From Heliocidaris erythrogramma (Eukaryota; Echinodermata; Echinoidea; Camarodonta; Echinometridae): a DNA stretch of 64,000 nucleotides. The position numbers and the translations under genes were made by a program. This document shows, one piece after another, positions 1 to 10,344 of this stretch. The stretch is from positions 46,851,813 through 46,915,812 of the forward strand of contig CM046855.1 in the NCBI GenBank assembly GCA_025617745.1, read 5' to 3'. Each line of letters opens with the position of its first letter. The stretch's first letter is position 1. The notes below the pieces were generated by a model that saw only the letters and a program-made list of their open reading frames with translations, ran no database searches and had not been told where the DNA came from.

Positions 1-27
1 AGTGAGGGTTGTTTTTTGTGAGTATAT

Positions 28-61
28 GCATGGATATACTACTCGAGTAGTATATCCATGC
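28..61. repeat. Perfect 34-bp palindrome
   Basis: The two 17-base halves are exact reverse complements, centred on CTCGAG, so a single strand could form a hairpin with almost no loop. No target-site duplication is visible. It may be a decayed foldback element, but its origin is unknown. Confidence 0.85.
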
Positions 62-729
62 TACATGTCACTGTTTTTCATGATAGAATATTAAATGGAT
101 GTAAAACATTCAATTTTTCGACTAGTAGCCAAATTCTTGCACTTCGTACACGTATGTAAACATTGATAGTTATAGGGCTAGAATTAAAGACTGTACATAT
201 AAATCTAACCCTTTTTAGTATGTTTCGGACAGAAAGAATTTTGTTTGAATGTTTTGTACATAAAATGAATGAACTAAATTTCTTTCATTAATGTTATGAA
301 ATGTAATGATTTACATGTACTTATATAATTTTGAAGTTTTATTTGCAATTTTATCATTTTTTTCAGCATCCTGTGTCAAACTGTGTGTATAACAACATAA
401 TTAATGAGTAGTACCAAGTGTCGTTTAAGGTATACATATAGATGTTGTAGTATATTTTCACTGTACTTTTTTCCCTGTCCAAATAATACTGTTTAGCATT
501 TTCTTTGTACTGTGCTAAATCTTGAAGGTAACAAAATGACATGCAAAGAATTCAAAACAACGTAAAAGCAAATAAAAATAAACGGTTCATGATACCAAAC
601 ATTTTGCTGTTTTAAGTTTACTTCTGTATGAAATGTAATATTTAAGATAAAGGGTGGAGATCGATATTTGTAGTATTTCAGGAAGGGAATACTTGATCTT
701 CATTTATAACTTCATTTGCACTTAATAAT
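62..729. other. AT-rich non-coding stretch
   Basis: I see no convincing exon, RNA gene or transposon here. The sequence is AT-rich with scattered short A and T runs. It could be intron of the gene whose last exon lies at 4893-4961, or intergenic DNA. Confidence 0.5.
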
Positions 730-1057
730 GAGCTTTCGATTTGCGACGGGGGAAATCTAATACGGTAACTCGAGACGAAAATCGATCTGCGCATGCGCGA
801 AATCCCGAATCTCTCCGTACCGCAGAATTTGATGACGGTCATCGAGCAAAATAGCGTTCGCCCTAAAATAGTACAGAGAACGGTAAATTTTCTGTGCGAT
901 GCATGTAAACAACTGACGTCGCACACGTTCTCCTGTAGTCGTCGCGTGAACGGAAACGAAATGGCTTCAGAACAGGACGGGAGCTTGGGTGCGAGAACGA
1001 TCACAATCTGTCAAATCCCCCGTACTGTGCGTCTCCCCCGTCGCAAATCGAAAGCTC
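730..1057. mobile_element. MITE-like element with 24-bp perfect terminal inverted repeats
   Basis: Bases 730-753 (starting GAGCTTTCGATTTGCGACGG) are the exact reverse complement of 1034-1057. The interior is clearly richer in CpG than its AT-rich surroundings. Its open frames on both strands are short and have no recognisable domain, so this is probably a non-autonomous DNA transposon. Beyond the perfect repeats the flanks stay only weakly complementary, and no target-site duplication could be assigned, so the superfamily is unknown. Confidence 0.7.
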
Positions 1058-1801
1058 GCTTACATCTAACTTTATAACTTTAAGACTATACACCCGTCAG
1101 CTCAGAATCATAGAAAATACAACTTTGTACATTATCTGTGCAGAGTTTTTATTTCTTTTCTTTTCAAAGCTTCTGGCTGGTTATGAAAATGCATTGGTAT
1201 TGCGGCATCAGAATATAAAAAATTTTGTTTTTTTCTGACGGTGTTCAATACAGATACAATTTCCATACAGTTTGGGAAGATAATTAAGTGCCAATGTGTT
1301 GGTCACTTGTATATTTGTGCAAATAAGGGTTTTCTTGTTGTCTCTTAGTACTTAGAAAGCAAATCGTCTCAGTGTAGGCAGAAATTTTCAGAAGCGGTCA
1401 TAGATTGATGTTAAGAAAAGGGCAATTGTAGGGTTGCCCGATCTGAATCAACCTGGCTAAATTTGGTAAGATAATGACAGTGCTTCTCCAGCTGGTTAAG
1501 AGGACATCTTTGATTAGGATAGTACAACCAGAAACTATCGCAGCAAGAAACGTTTGCAAAAGGCAAAGATTCATTGTCGTGTCAGTTGCGATTCATTTAT
1601 TTTGCGGCTTGAAACTTTCACGAATGTGAACAACTCGTGAAATTTGCGAAAGTCCATGCGCACAAAAATTTCTGGTTTTAAAGTATCTCTATTATTGTGA
1701 GCATTGTGTGAAGTGTCATCATCTCTTTTAGTTTTCTCAAGAAGACAACGATAAAACAAGGGTGGAGTAAGTAGATACAAAGAAATAGGTCTATAAAATG
1801 T
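1058..1801. other. Non-coding stretch
   Basis: AT-rich sequence with no recognised exon or element. The open frames present are short and lack codon structure or a familiar motif. Confidence 0.45.
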
Positions 1802-2012
1802 GATTTGAATCTGTCGGATGTAGAACTTGAACCCATTTCCAAAAGAGAAATGTTTTAGTCCTCTTCAAAGCCTCTTCCTCAACAAGACAAAAATAATACA
1901 CCAAAGTGGAAAAACCCGATGCACAAAAATGGGTCAATTTGATTTGAATCTGTCGGGTGCAGAACTTCTCCTCTCCGAGAGAGAGAAATGTTTTAGCCCT
2001 CTTTAAAGCTGA
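1802..2012 (+). repeat. Two-copy diverged tandem repeat, about 139-bp period
   Basis: The block starting GATTTGAATCTGTCGG at 1802 recurs at 1941. Both copies continue with an AGAACTT segment and then GAGAAATGTTTTAG. The copies differ by substitutions and a small indel, so the duplication is not recent. An open frame runs through both on the minus strand, but it is simply the repeat read twice. Confidence 0.7.
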
Positions 2013-3140
2013 CAAAGGAAAAGCCTTCATTCTTCTTGGACTCTACAGCAAGATGGATAAGTGGACCAACTTTACAAAATTATAAATGTTTTGATGTTGT
2101 AGAATAGATTGCTCCAGTTGATCTCACATATTTTGTCAATGAATGTCTATCTTATTCTTTTCTATCTAGTATGCTTTTAATGATATCTTGTATGATTTCC
2201 TCAAGTTGTAGCCTTTTCTTGCCAGTTGTATGTGTTATTGTATATTTTTCAAGGATTTGAATGACTATTATTGAAATAAATCTCATTAAGATGTGACAAA
2301 AATTGTATCAAATAGTGCAAACATTGCCCTGGAGCTTTTATATTAAATTTTCCTACGGTTTGTGGTGGACAGATTGCTTAGAAAAATGAAATGTGTCGTA
2401 AATCTGTCGCTTAACTACATGAATAAATTATTGGATGTTTTCCCCACTGAAATTTGACAATATATTTCAGTCTTTTCAAGAAAGCTACTTTTAGAAATGT
2501 CACTTGTGTACTTCTAGCACTACTATCTGGGAAAAAGTGAATACCCAGTATATCTCAGTTTGATATGCAGGAGTGCGATATTGTAGTGCAAGTTTTTTTT
2601 CAATAAAAAGATAAAATTACTAGGTTGATGTTCCTGTTTTTTTAGCTGACATTTTGACACTTGTTCTACTCTTACGTGTACCCTCAAGGGGAGGAGATGG
2701 GGGGGCAAACTTCTGAAGGGTACTTTTAGGAGAGTTTTACTTCATTTCAACATTCATTCATTCAAACATTTATTCATTCTCACTGCATCTTCCCCAGCAT
2801 GAAATGTATTCTTTCTTTGTGCATTTGTTAATATATAACAAATATTTTGCATGTTGTCATTTTAATGCCAAAACATAAGCTACCACTTTTGTGTATTCCA
2901 GTGTATATTTTAGATCATTGTGTTTTAGTCAAGTTTGTTTGTTTGGGTTTTTTAATGTGTTTTCTCGTCTATTCATGTTGCACTGCATATTACAAGTGTT
3001 TGCAAGACCTGCTGCTGGCAGCCAAACAGTGAAATCATGTGAAATGATCCTTTTTTTTAAACACCTACTGTGTAGGTACACAAAAGCTATCCGTTTTGAT
3101 GAGTCGTTTTCAGTATCCACGGCCTCATTGAATATGTTTC
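2013..3140. other. Non-coding stretch
   Basis: No exon, RNA gene or element was recognised. There is a small G-rich patch near 2690-2706 and several T runs. Short overlapping open frames near 2850-3200 have no recognisable motif. Confidence 0.45.
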
Positions 3141-3235
3141 ACAATAATAATAATAATAATAATTTACCATTCTTGTTTAGCGCATTTCACATCACATAAC
3201 TATGTCTCTATGCGCATGAATTCCTGGTGCATCAT
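3141..3235 (-). mobile_element. SINE-like 3' tail ending in (ATT)n
   Basis: Read on the minus strand, a segment with AATGCGCTAAACAAG runs into a pure ATT repeat (3143-3165 on the plus strand). A GCGCTA motif just before an ATT microsatellite is a common tail layout for short retroposons of marine invertebrates. A related arrangement occurs at 35700-35875. The tRNA-like head is not visible here, so this is probably a truncated copy. Confidence 0.4.
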
Positions 3236-3357
3236 CACATGTCATTGTGTGAATGTTTCCGAACATCATGAATCCAGCCAAGCATAAAACCACACCAGAT
3301 CAGTCGTGAAGCATTAGCCAAGCTATCCTGTCAAGAATATTCAGTGTCATGTGATGT

Positions 3358-3428
3358 CTGTTGAGAGCCAGAAGGGTGTTAACTCTTGTGTTAAAGCATG
3401 TGAGATACACCCTTCTGACTCTGAACAG
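3358..3428 (+). ncRNA. Pre-microRNA-like hairpin, copy A
   Basis: The arm from CTGTTGAGAGCC to about GTTAACTC pairs with the arm ending ACTCTGAACAG, giving a stem of about 25 bp with few mismatches and a loop of about 16 nt. The 5' arm holds GCCAGAAGGGTGTTAACTCT, which is shared by the other copies. The structure fits a pre-miRNA in size and shape. Expression is unknown, and an inverted-repeat element is the alternative. Confidence 0.45.
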
Positions 3429-3494
3429 GCAATGTCTAGCTTGTCTATCTCTGTTTCATGGTATATGTTCTACAGAATGACAGTAGTATTTACA

Positions 3495-3558
3495 ATGAGA
3501 GCCAGAAGGGTTTTAACTCTGTGTTAAAGCATGTGAGATACACCCTTCTGACTCTGAA
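3495..3558 (+). ncRNA. Pre-microRNA-like hairpin, copy B
   Basis: This is a near-duplicate of copy A, with a T instead of G in the GGGTTTTAACTC part of the 5' arm. The 3' arm ACACCCTTCTGACTCT is unchanged. It lies in the second unit of the 134-bp tandem repeat. Confidence 0.4.
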
Positions 3559-3629
3559 CAGGCAATGTCTAGCTTGTCTATCTCTGTTTCATGGTATATG
3601 TTCTACAGAATGACAGTAGTATTTACAAT

Positions 3630-3690
3630 GAGAGCCAGAAGGGTTTTAACTCTGTGTTAAAGCATGGGAGTAACATCCTTCTAGCTCTGG
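3630..3690 (+). ncRNA. Pre-microRNA-like hairpin, copy C
   Basis: The 5' arm is identical to copy B. The 3' arm has changed to ACATCCTTCTAGCTCT, which still pairs with AGAGCCAGAAGG. So the stem survives although one arm diverged. Confidence 0.4.
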
Positions 3691-3733
3691 AGAGACAATG
3701 TCATCCTTGTCCTTCCTCCTGTGTTTCGTGGTC

Positions 3734-3800
3734 TGCTTGACAGCCAGAAGGGCGTTAACTCTGTGTAAACTCACGAGTTAATGCCCTTCTCGCTCTTGGT
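3734..3800 (+). ncRNA. Pre-microRNA-like hairpin, copy D
   Basis: The 5' arm AGCCAGAAGGGCGTTAACTC pairs with GAGTTAATGCCCTTCTCGCT over 20 bp, with one mismatch and one G-U pair; the loop is about 12 nt. Loop and flanks differ from copies A-C while the arm sequence is kept. This is the pattern expected of a selected hairpin. Confidence 0.45.
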
Positions 3801-4892
3801 AGATGCCACGATGTCCTGCAGAATGACATTAGTATGTACAATGAACCCAGTTTTAGCTATTCATATTCTCTCTTTCCTCTTCTGTGTACTACTTCCCATT
3901 TAATATATAATATTTACTATTTATCAGAGTCCACGATGAATACTAACTGTGTCCCGAATATAACAGCATTTACCAGGATAACAAACAGAAATTAATATGG
4001 ATTACAAATTTGGCTCCAACATTGGCTTGCCAGAGCATCAAGCAAAATATTACTGTCGATGTCAAGTTCTGTTTGCTACTCTGATAAACTGTTACGTATG
4101 GGATATAATCAGTATTCTTTGTAAACATGCTATTATCTGAATCCAGATTTTTCAAGAAATTTGGGATACAAACATTTATGAGAAAGAAAATCAGCAGATT
4201 TTCTATTCATTATATTCAAATAAAACATGAATCAGAGTTGTAAACTTTACCTCCACTATATCACCACACATTTTCCTTTCTCATTCATGTCCTAAATTCT
4301 TATTTCTGATTAGAATACTTTTCAAAATATTATAAACTGTATAATTTCCTTTTGTGCAGCTCTTTCTGTAGAAAAGTTTGTATTTCATCAAATATGTTGT
4401 AGTACAGACATTTTTCTACTTTTTCAGAATTGATATTCTTCCCACAGTGAATTTTTGTGCTTGTTATATTTGATTGTATTGCTTTTCTGTTCCTAGCTTT
4501 GTATTTTTGTTGTCATTTTTAACTTAATTGTTCGTGTATAATCTGTTGTATGTATGGTGTTTTTTTTAATCGTATATTGGATTTGGATGAATTATGACTG
4601 AACATTCTAGGATGCAACTTTAATATGCATACAAGTTTGCTTGATGGCAGGAAATGCCTTGATTAATACATTTTTGTCATTTTTTTCCCTTCAAAATGTC
4701 ATTTTGATTATTTCCCCATCGTAGAGTTGTTACTGTCACTGAATTGACAAGACATAATTCATTCCATATGTCCATTTTTAATACGAGATTGCATCCTTGA
4801 CTGATTATCAACTTGAATACAGCTGCTGTAATGCATATGGATATTAACTCCCTTTTTCCTTGTCTTCCTTGCTCATTTATCTCTCCATCTAG
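3801..4892. other. Non-coding stretch upstream of the putative terminal exon
   Basis: AT-rich sequence with no recognisable exon. If the exon at 4893 is real, this is intron, ending in the pyrimidine-rich acceptor CTCTCCATCTAG at 4881-4892. Confidence 0.45.
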
Positions 4893-4961
4893 GCGGAGTC
4901 GAATGAACAGAGAATAACCAGCGCCGACAAGAGAGCGAAGAACATCCTCCGAAAGCAGTAA
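4893..4961 (+). CDS. Putative terminal coding exon of an unidentified gene
   Basis: A good acceptor (pyrimidine-rich tract ending ATCTAG) is followed by 22 codons and TAA in one frame, reading AESNEQRITSADKRAKNILR then KQ and stop. The other two frames stop within 30 bases. The stretch is more GC-rich than the DNA around it, and the predicted tail is charged and helix-prone, as in many protein C-termini. Tandem AATAAA signals follow about 155 bp later, which suits a short 3' UTR. No upstream exon of this gene could be identified in the window, so the protein is unknown. The rest of the gene would lie before base 1 or in small exons I could not see. Confidence 0.45.
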   Translation, partial: AESNEQRITSADKRAKNILRKQ

Positions 4962-5116
4962 GGGAAGGTCACCTGACAGATCACATGACTGAACATGGGA
5001 GGTGTGAAAGTGTCACCTGACTCGCCTGGCCTGTCTAGGGATAGCGGCCATCTTGCATGGGCTTGAGCGGAGTAGACAACCGCAGCAGCAATATCTCTTT
5101 TGCAAACAGAAAATTA

Positions 5117-5134
5117 AATAAATAAATAAATAAA
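5117..5134 (+). terminator. Tandem AATAAA polyadenylation signals
   Basis: AATAAA is repeated with a 4-base step (AAATAAATAAATAAATAAA). It lies about 155 bp after the stop codon of the exon at 4893-4961, a plausible 3' end for that gene. A chance A/T-rich microsatellite is the alternative. Confidence 0.45.
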
Positions 5135-5332
5135 AAACTTCAAGATGCAAACAATGAATAATTAATGTTTGTTTTGAAAAAAATAAACAAGATTTTGAGA
5201 GGAGTGAGTGTGCACTGGCATGATGAATAATTTGTTTGTTTTTCTAGATACTTGCCAGTGTCAGTTGTAGAATATGTTTTTGTTTGCTTGTTGCAAGTGA
5301 CTTGTTGCATAGAGTTCAGCTTCTGTGTATTA

Positions 5333-5499
5333 TGCTCTCCCTCTCTCTCTCCCACTCTCTCCCTTTTTCTGTGTCTCTGTCCCTCTCTCCCCACTCTCTA
5401 TTTCTCTCCATCTTTTTTTTTTCTGTTTCTCTTCCTCTCTCCCCACTCTCTCTCCTCTTTTGCTTTCTCTCCCCCACCTCTCTCTCTCTCTCTCTCTCA

Positions 5500-5532
<33 letters not shown>

Positions 5533-5565
5533 TCTCTCTCTCTCTCTCTAACTCTCTCCCACCTT
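5333..5565 (+). repeat. (CT)n polypyrimidine microsatellite
   Basis: About 230 bp of nearly pure C/T on the plus strand, with long CTCTCT runs interrupted by CACT and T runs. All long open frames here, on both strands, are translations of this repeat (Ser/Leu-rich or Arg/Glu-rich) and are not genes. Confidence 0.95.
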
Positions 5566-5730
5566 TTGAGAGGAGACAGAATTGTATTCAATATATTATA
5601 CACCGAGAAGTTCTAGCAACAAGTATGAAGACCTTTATATTCTCAAGAAGCAACAGATATTGCCGCTTTTGTGTGACATAATAATAATATGTCCATGTAT
5701 ATGTATCTGGCAAATAGTTATTATACTTAG

Positions 5731-5768
5731 CTCTCTCTCTCTCCCTCTCTCTCCCTCCCTCCCCCCTC
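5731..5768 (+). repeat. Short (CT)n tract
   Basis: A 38-bp CTCTCTCTCCCTCT-type polypyrimidine run. Confidence 0.85.
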
Positions 5769-5813
5769 TTTGTCAAATTTGTTATCTATATGAAGTGGCA
5801 TTATCCCTGTATC

Positions 5814-5882
5814 CTGTTTGGAGCCAGAAGGGTGTTAACTCTGTTATAGTATATGATTTAATACCCTTCTGGCACCAAACAG
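5814..5882 (+). ncRNA. Pre-microRNA-like hairpin, copy E
   Basis: This is the best stem of the set. CTGTTTGGAGCCAGAAGGGT and the following bases pair with ATACCCTTCTGGCACCAAAC AG, giving about 26 bp with two mismatches and a loop of about 14 nt. The 5' arm repeats GCCAGAAGGGTGTTAACTCT exactly as in copy A, 2.4 kb away, while loop and flanks are unrelated. Confidence 0.5.
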
Positions 5883-6310
5883 ACAGCAAGATGTAGTTTA
5901 TTGATTAAACTTAATTAGTTACATGTATATATGTTAAGTATTTTTCAATTAGAATGATATAACGTAGATTAATGAACTTTATAGTATATTTATGTGATAT
6001 GTTCATATTTTTTATGTATGTGCCATTTTGCCCATAGAGATTGGATTACTGATCTGAGGGGGAATCTGTCATTTAAATTGTAGAATTTGCTGCACCTAGT
6101 GAGAATCTCAATGCATGTGAATAGGGTATTGTTTCGAGGAGAATTGGCAGGAGGCATTGTGGGATTCCGTCATTCGTCATTTTATGGCGAGTTTATTGGG
6201 CAAAATGTTAATCTAAGTTTAAATGATGATAGTAATAGATGCATTTATGTAGCCCATCTACTGTACAAATATACTCTACTGCACTATTAAAATAGAAACT
6301 ATCTTATCAT
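5883..6310. other. Non-coding stretch
   Basis: No recognised exon or element. A short open frame at 6087-6290 has no motif and no convincing splice sites. Confidence 0.4.
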
Positions 6311-6520
6311 TACCGCATCTTTAGCTGAGCCACCATGGTAGGCTGTTCATCAAGCATTCAAGATACATGTAGTTCTAAATAACCGGCTACCCATTCCCTT
6401 CCCCTGGGTAGAGAGGGGCAAATGTAGATTAATGTCTTGCCAAAGGACGTTAGCACTGTGGCAGGGATTCAGACCCCTTACCTTGTTCTTGAAGTAGTTT
6501 TCTGATAGCACTCATGTTTC
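6311..6520 (-). mobile_element. tRNA-derived SINE-like copy
   Basis: On the minus strand the order is a weak B-box-like GGTCTGAATCCCTG, then CCACAGTGCTAACGTCCTTT, GGCAAGACATTAATCTACAT and TTGCCCCTCTCTACCC, then GGTGGCTCAGCTAAAGATGC. The same body occurs on the plus strand at 21027-21229, which shows it is a dispersed retroposon family. The A box is poorly preserved. Confidence 0.6.
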
Positions 6521-6717
6521 TCATCCCATCTTTTGAATATTAACTAAAAGAAAGTTTTGTTGATACAAAAAACCTAAACTCCCCCCTGATTGTTTTTTGT
6601 TTGGGGGGGGGGGGGGTCTGTTCTTTTCTGTTCCATTTATATGATATTTTTATGATCCAGAAGGAAAAAAAATTCAGGATAAGCTATTCCATAGATAAGC
6701 CCACAGCTATTATCGTT

Positions 6718-6782
6718 TGTTTGGAGCCAGAAAGGCATTGACTCCTATACTGTATCGTTAACGCCCTTCTGGCTCTCAACAG
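6718..6782 (+). ncRNA. Pre-microRNA-like hairpin, copy F
   Basis: The 5' arm TGTTTGGAGCCAGAAAGGCA pairs with the 3' arm ACGCCCTTCTGGCTCTCAAC A. Mismatches are few and some are G-U. The 5' arm is the most diverged of the six, while the 3' arm CGCCCTTCTGGCTCT is closest to the consensus. It lies well outside the first gene's apparent 3' end. Confidence 0.45.
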
Positions 6783-7555
6783 AGATTATGAGCCCCTGTC
6801 TTGGTTTATCACTCGTAAATTTTCCACCGAAACTCTGTGGCAGGTATCATTTCTTCTACTGAGAATCCTGAAGGGTCGAAGATAATGTAAACACAAACAT
6901 CGTAGCCTGTAGCCACCTACGATGCCCCCAAAATCGGACAGAAAATCGTAGACCAATCTATCGTACAGCGCCCGGGGCAAATGTAAACTAGGCATAACTT
7001 GGAGAGCCCTCAGAAAGTAACAAGTGTGTGATGATGTTTTGTTTATTTTTCATTTATCAAAATGTTGTGAAAAAAGAGGATGCCCATCAAAATCTAATTT
7101 AGATTTACAAAGAAAATCGTTTAGTCATCTGTTCAGAACAATGGGGATTCATATTTTTAGGTCTTAATCAGATTTTAAATTATTGCAGAAAAAATTTATT
7201 GCCTTGTGGTGCTTGTACAGTTGTTTTTCTAATTTGATTGTAATAACCATTCCTGATTAGTATTTAATTTGTTAGCCTTTTTTAATTCAGATATTTAATT
7301 GAGTTTAGCATCTATAGGAGAACAAAAGTGTCCTTTCTCAACATAATTTTATTTAAGAACTGTTTTTTGAGATTAATAATCCAGGAAACTGATGAATTGT
7401 GATTAAAGTTTACTCTTGCTTGTTATGTAGAGTAGTTTCTATGAAAAACTACTCTGGCCCATAGTGAATAAACAAAGCACTCGCCCACCCATGTATCCAA
7501 TTAAAGATGAATGGAAAATTGCCACTTAGTTTCCTATAGAAATTGTTTTTGTATG
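6783..7555. other. Non-coding stretch with a small inverted-repeat remnant
   Basis: Around 6890-6960, ATCGTAG and CTACGAT motifs repeat in both orientations, suggesting a decayed MITE. The minus-strand open frame across it has no recognisable domain. The rest is AT-rich with nothing recognised. Confidence 0.35.
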
Positions 7556-7880
7556 CTTTCTTATTTCTATGTTTTCCTCTCTTTCATTCTCAGCCTTTTC
7601 TTCCTCCTACCTTTCTTAATCTTATTCATCTTCTACTGCTTCTTTCTCTTCTTTTCACTCCTCTTCTTTTCACTCCTATTTCACTCCTCTTTCACTCCTC
7701 TCCTTTTCACTCCTCTCTTCACTCCTCTCCTTTTCACTCCTCTCTTCACTCCTCTCCTTTTCACTCTTCTCCTTTTCACTCTTCTCACTCCTCTCCTTTT
7801 CTCTCTTTTTCACTCCTCTTCTTTTCTCTCCTTTTCACTCCTCTCCTTTTCACTCCTCTCCTTTTCCTTCTTCCCCTTCT
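7556..7880 (+). repeat. Polypyrimidine minisatellite built on TTTTCACTCCTCTC
   Basis: A roughly 14-19-bp unit of the type CACTCCTCTCCTTTTCACTC is iterated many times, giving about 320 bp of almost pure pyrimidine. The Phe/Leu/Ser-rich open frames across it are repeat translations. Confidence 0.9.
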
Positions 7881-9985
7881 TCTATTCATTATCAATTTGA
7901 AATGATATCACTTTTATCTCTGTGGTGAAATGGAGGCAGTCAAATCAAATTCATCACAAGAATGAGAGCAGTAAGAATAGAATTTGAAGAAGTGGAACAG
8001 TATAGATAGTATAATGTTAACCCATGACCTACAGAAATTAGTCGATTCCTGTATTAAGTCCAGGAGAATGAGAGAATTCAGGAATCAACGTGTTAACACG
8101 CACAATTGATTTCACAGACGAATGCATCCAACATAAATAGGATGTCTGATGTTGGGTGTAGAACCAAATATCCTGGTGAACTCTGCACGTCATCGATAAG
8201 TGACCTGGTAGTAAAATATTTGTAATGAAAAGACTGTAAACAAAGGATATTTTTCAGTGATATTTACCCATCCAGAGCCTCTTTTTGTAGGATATCAGTA
8301 AGCAGTATTGGAGTCATGTTTGACTGAAAAGTTTTCAAGATGAATATGTATATTAAAAGTTAAAGTTATTTGGAATTGTTCATCATGTTTCTGCAGTTGT
8401 TTGAAGCAGTAACGTCACTGAAAACACTGATATTCATACATGAAGACCTGTTAAGTCTCCCTGATTTTGTACGAGTCTCCTGAATTTTGTAAACTCCAAC
8501 AAGCAAATTTTTAACATATCCCTGCCTGATAACAGAAATACTCTGTCCTTTGATAAATGTTTGCATTTAGTGGATATCTCCCTGATTTGTTATTAAATCC
8601 TCAGTGATTGATAGATGTAAATGTTGAATGCTGTTTATTGGTATAAGGGACAACAAAGTGGTAATTTTACAAAATGGTAGGCCCAACCCACTAAGTCCTG
8701 AGCTTTTTCAATCAGATCTTAATTTTTTTTCCCTCTCAAATTTGATCAGCAGATATAATGCATTTGTAGTCTTTTAACATTCAGAGTAAATTTGGGTATA
8801 TGCTGTGTGGAATTTACTTTTTGACATAACAAAAAGTCAAGATCACATTAAATGTCAAAGATGAATTGCTGCCTTTTTGCAAACTATGTATTTGCAATTG
8901 ATATAAAGATATTATATGTATAATGAACTATGAATTTAAGATTAATAATTTGATTGATAGATGCTAATTTAGATTCTTACTCTACTATAGGTTTGCACAG
9001 ATGTCATGTATATGTAGCTTTGAAGTTATTCTTGTTACAAAAGCACCCAAACTGTAGTTTAATTGATTGGTTGAATATGCAAAGTTATCATTCCATTTGT
9101 CCTATTGAAATAACCATTTAAAATGGAATGGGATCTGTTTGCTTATGTTACATCATTTTGGGAACATAAGTGTGCCAAGTTTTATTCTCCTCATACTGGA
9201 CTTTTCTCCTTTTTTCATAATCGAACAATGATCAACCAGAAATCCAACTTTTGCAGTATATAATATCTTTGAATTATATCAAACATGAAAGTGAATGATG
9301 AAAATTTTGCTCTTTTAAGGGGCCTCTCTATTAACTGATAGATAGTTTCTCCCCTCCAAGTTTTTCAAAATTCATTTGTAAAATTGTTGTTTTCTACATT
9401 ATAGCTTGTTTCATAATTTTGTCATATTTATTATTTTACTCTATTCATCTCATTTCCTTTTTGATATTATTAATTTTCTACTCAAATTATTAAAAAAAAC
9501 CTGTACATGTTTTATATTTACATCCATTTCCCCCCTCCTGACATCAAGTAACAAATGCAATGATATCAACACACATTTTAACTAATTGGAAGAGAAAAAA
9601 GAAAAGAATCAATTCTTTTTGTAACTTTCTGCAAAATTGCAAGGGTATAAATATTTGAGCTTGGTCTTATTTAAAGATGTTGCTGGTAGAGCGATAAAAA
9701 CCTGTGTTATTGTAAAGATATTCATTGGTGATATCGCTTTGTATAGAAGTATATACATAAGATATATATATATATTCCATTAAAATGTGTGCATATTGTG
9801 AATATATAGAATACTATGAACATGCGATCAATAATTCTGCATTCCCTATAAATGTGTTATGGAATTTATTTCTTGAAAATAAACCTAATTAAGCTGATAA
9901 GCTTGTACTTAAAGAAAACATTTTATGTGCATTTTTTTCTTTTATGTTGTACATAATTCAGTTGTTAAGGTGACATTGAACAGGA
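7881..9985. other. 2.1 kb of AT-rich non-coding DNA
   Basis: No exon, RNA gene or transposon was recognised. A short ATAT run lies at 9764-9776. It is intergenic between the first gene and the membrane-protein gene that starts at 11376. Confidence 0.5.
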
Positions 9986-10300
9986 GTGTGATGATAATTT
10001 TGACGATGATGGTAATGAAGGAAATGATGGCAATGATGATGAGGATGATGATGGCGATGATGATGATCTTGGTGATGTGATGAAAATGATAGCACTAGTA
10101 TTTGTATTAAAGATGATGGTGATGCTAATGGTAATGGTAACGATGACTATGATGATGACTATGATGATGATTATGATTGTGACGATGATGTTGATGGGAG
10201 TAGTAATGATATTGATGATGGTGATGGTGATAACCACGGTGATAACTATGGTGACGTGATGGTGATAGTGATGCGGATGGTGGTGGTGGTGGTTGTCGAG
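9986..10300 (+). repeat. (GAT)n/(GGT)n imperfect microsatellite
   Basis: About 310 bp dominated by GATGAT, GATGGT and TGGTGATG units. The Met- or His/Ile-rich open frames on the two strands are artefacts of the repeat. Confidence 0.9.
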
Positions 10301-10344
10301 GAGTCGATAATGACCATTTCCTATCCATATTTTACATGTCCCAT

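Larger units (their letters stand above)
3364..3693 (+). repeat. Tandem repeat of about 134-bp period carrying hairpins A, B and C
   Basis: AGAGCCAGAAGG begins at 3364, 3498 and 3631, giving spacings of 134 and 133 bp. The first two units are nearly identical between hairpins, including a shared TATATGTTCTACAGAATGAC segment. The third unit has diverged. Recent local duplication therefore multiplied a hairpin that also exists as separate, more diverged copies at 3734, 5814 and 6718. Confidence 0.85.

Noticed and set aside
793-1077. 94-residue frame on the plus strand and a 108-residue frame opposite
   Set aside because: They lie almost wholly within an element with 24-bp inverted ends, including those ends; no motif was recognised.
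5140-5681. Overlapping Ser/Leu-rich and Arg/Glu-rich open frames on both strands
   Set aside because: They are translations of the (CT)n microsatellite at 5333-5565 and have no non-repeat coding evidence.
7511-7905. Phe/Leu/Ser-rich open frames of about 120-130 residues
   Set aside because: They come from the polypyrimidine minisatellite. Two frames give similar low-complexity products.
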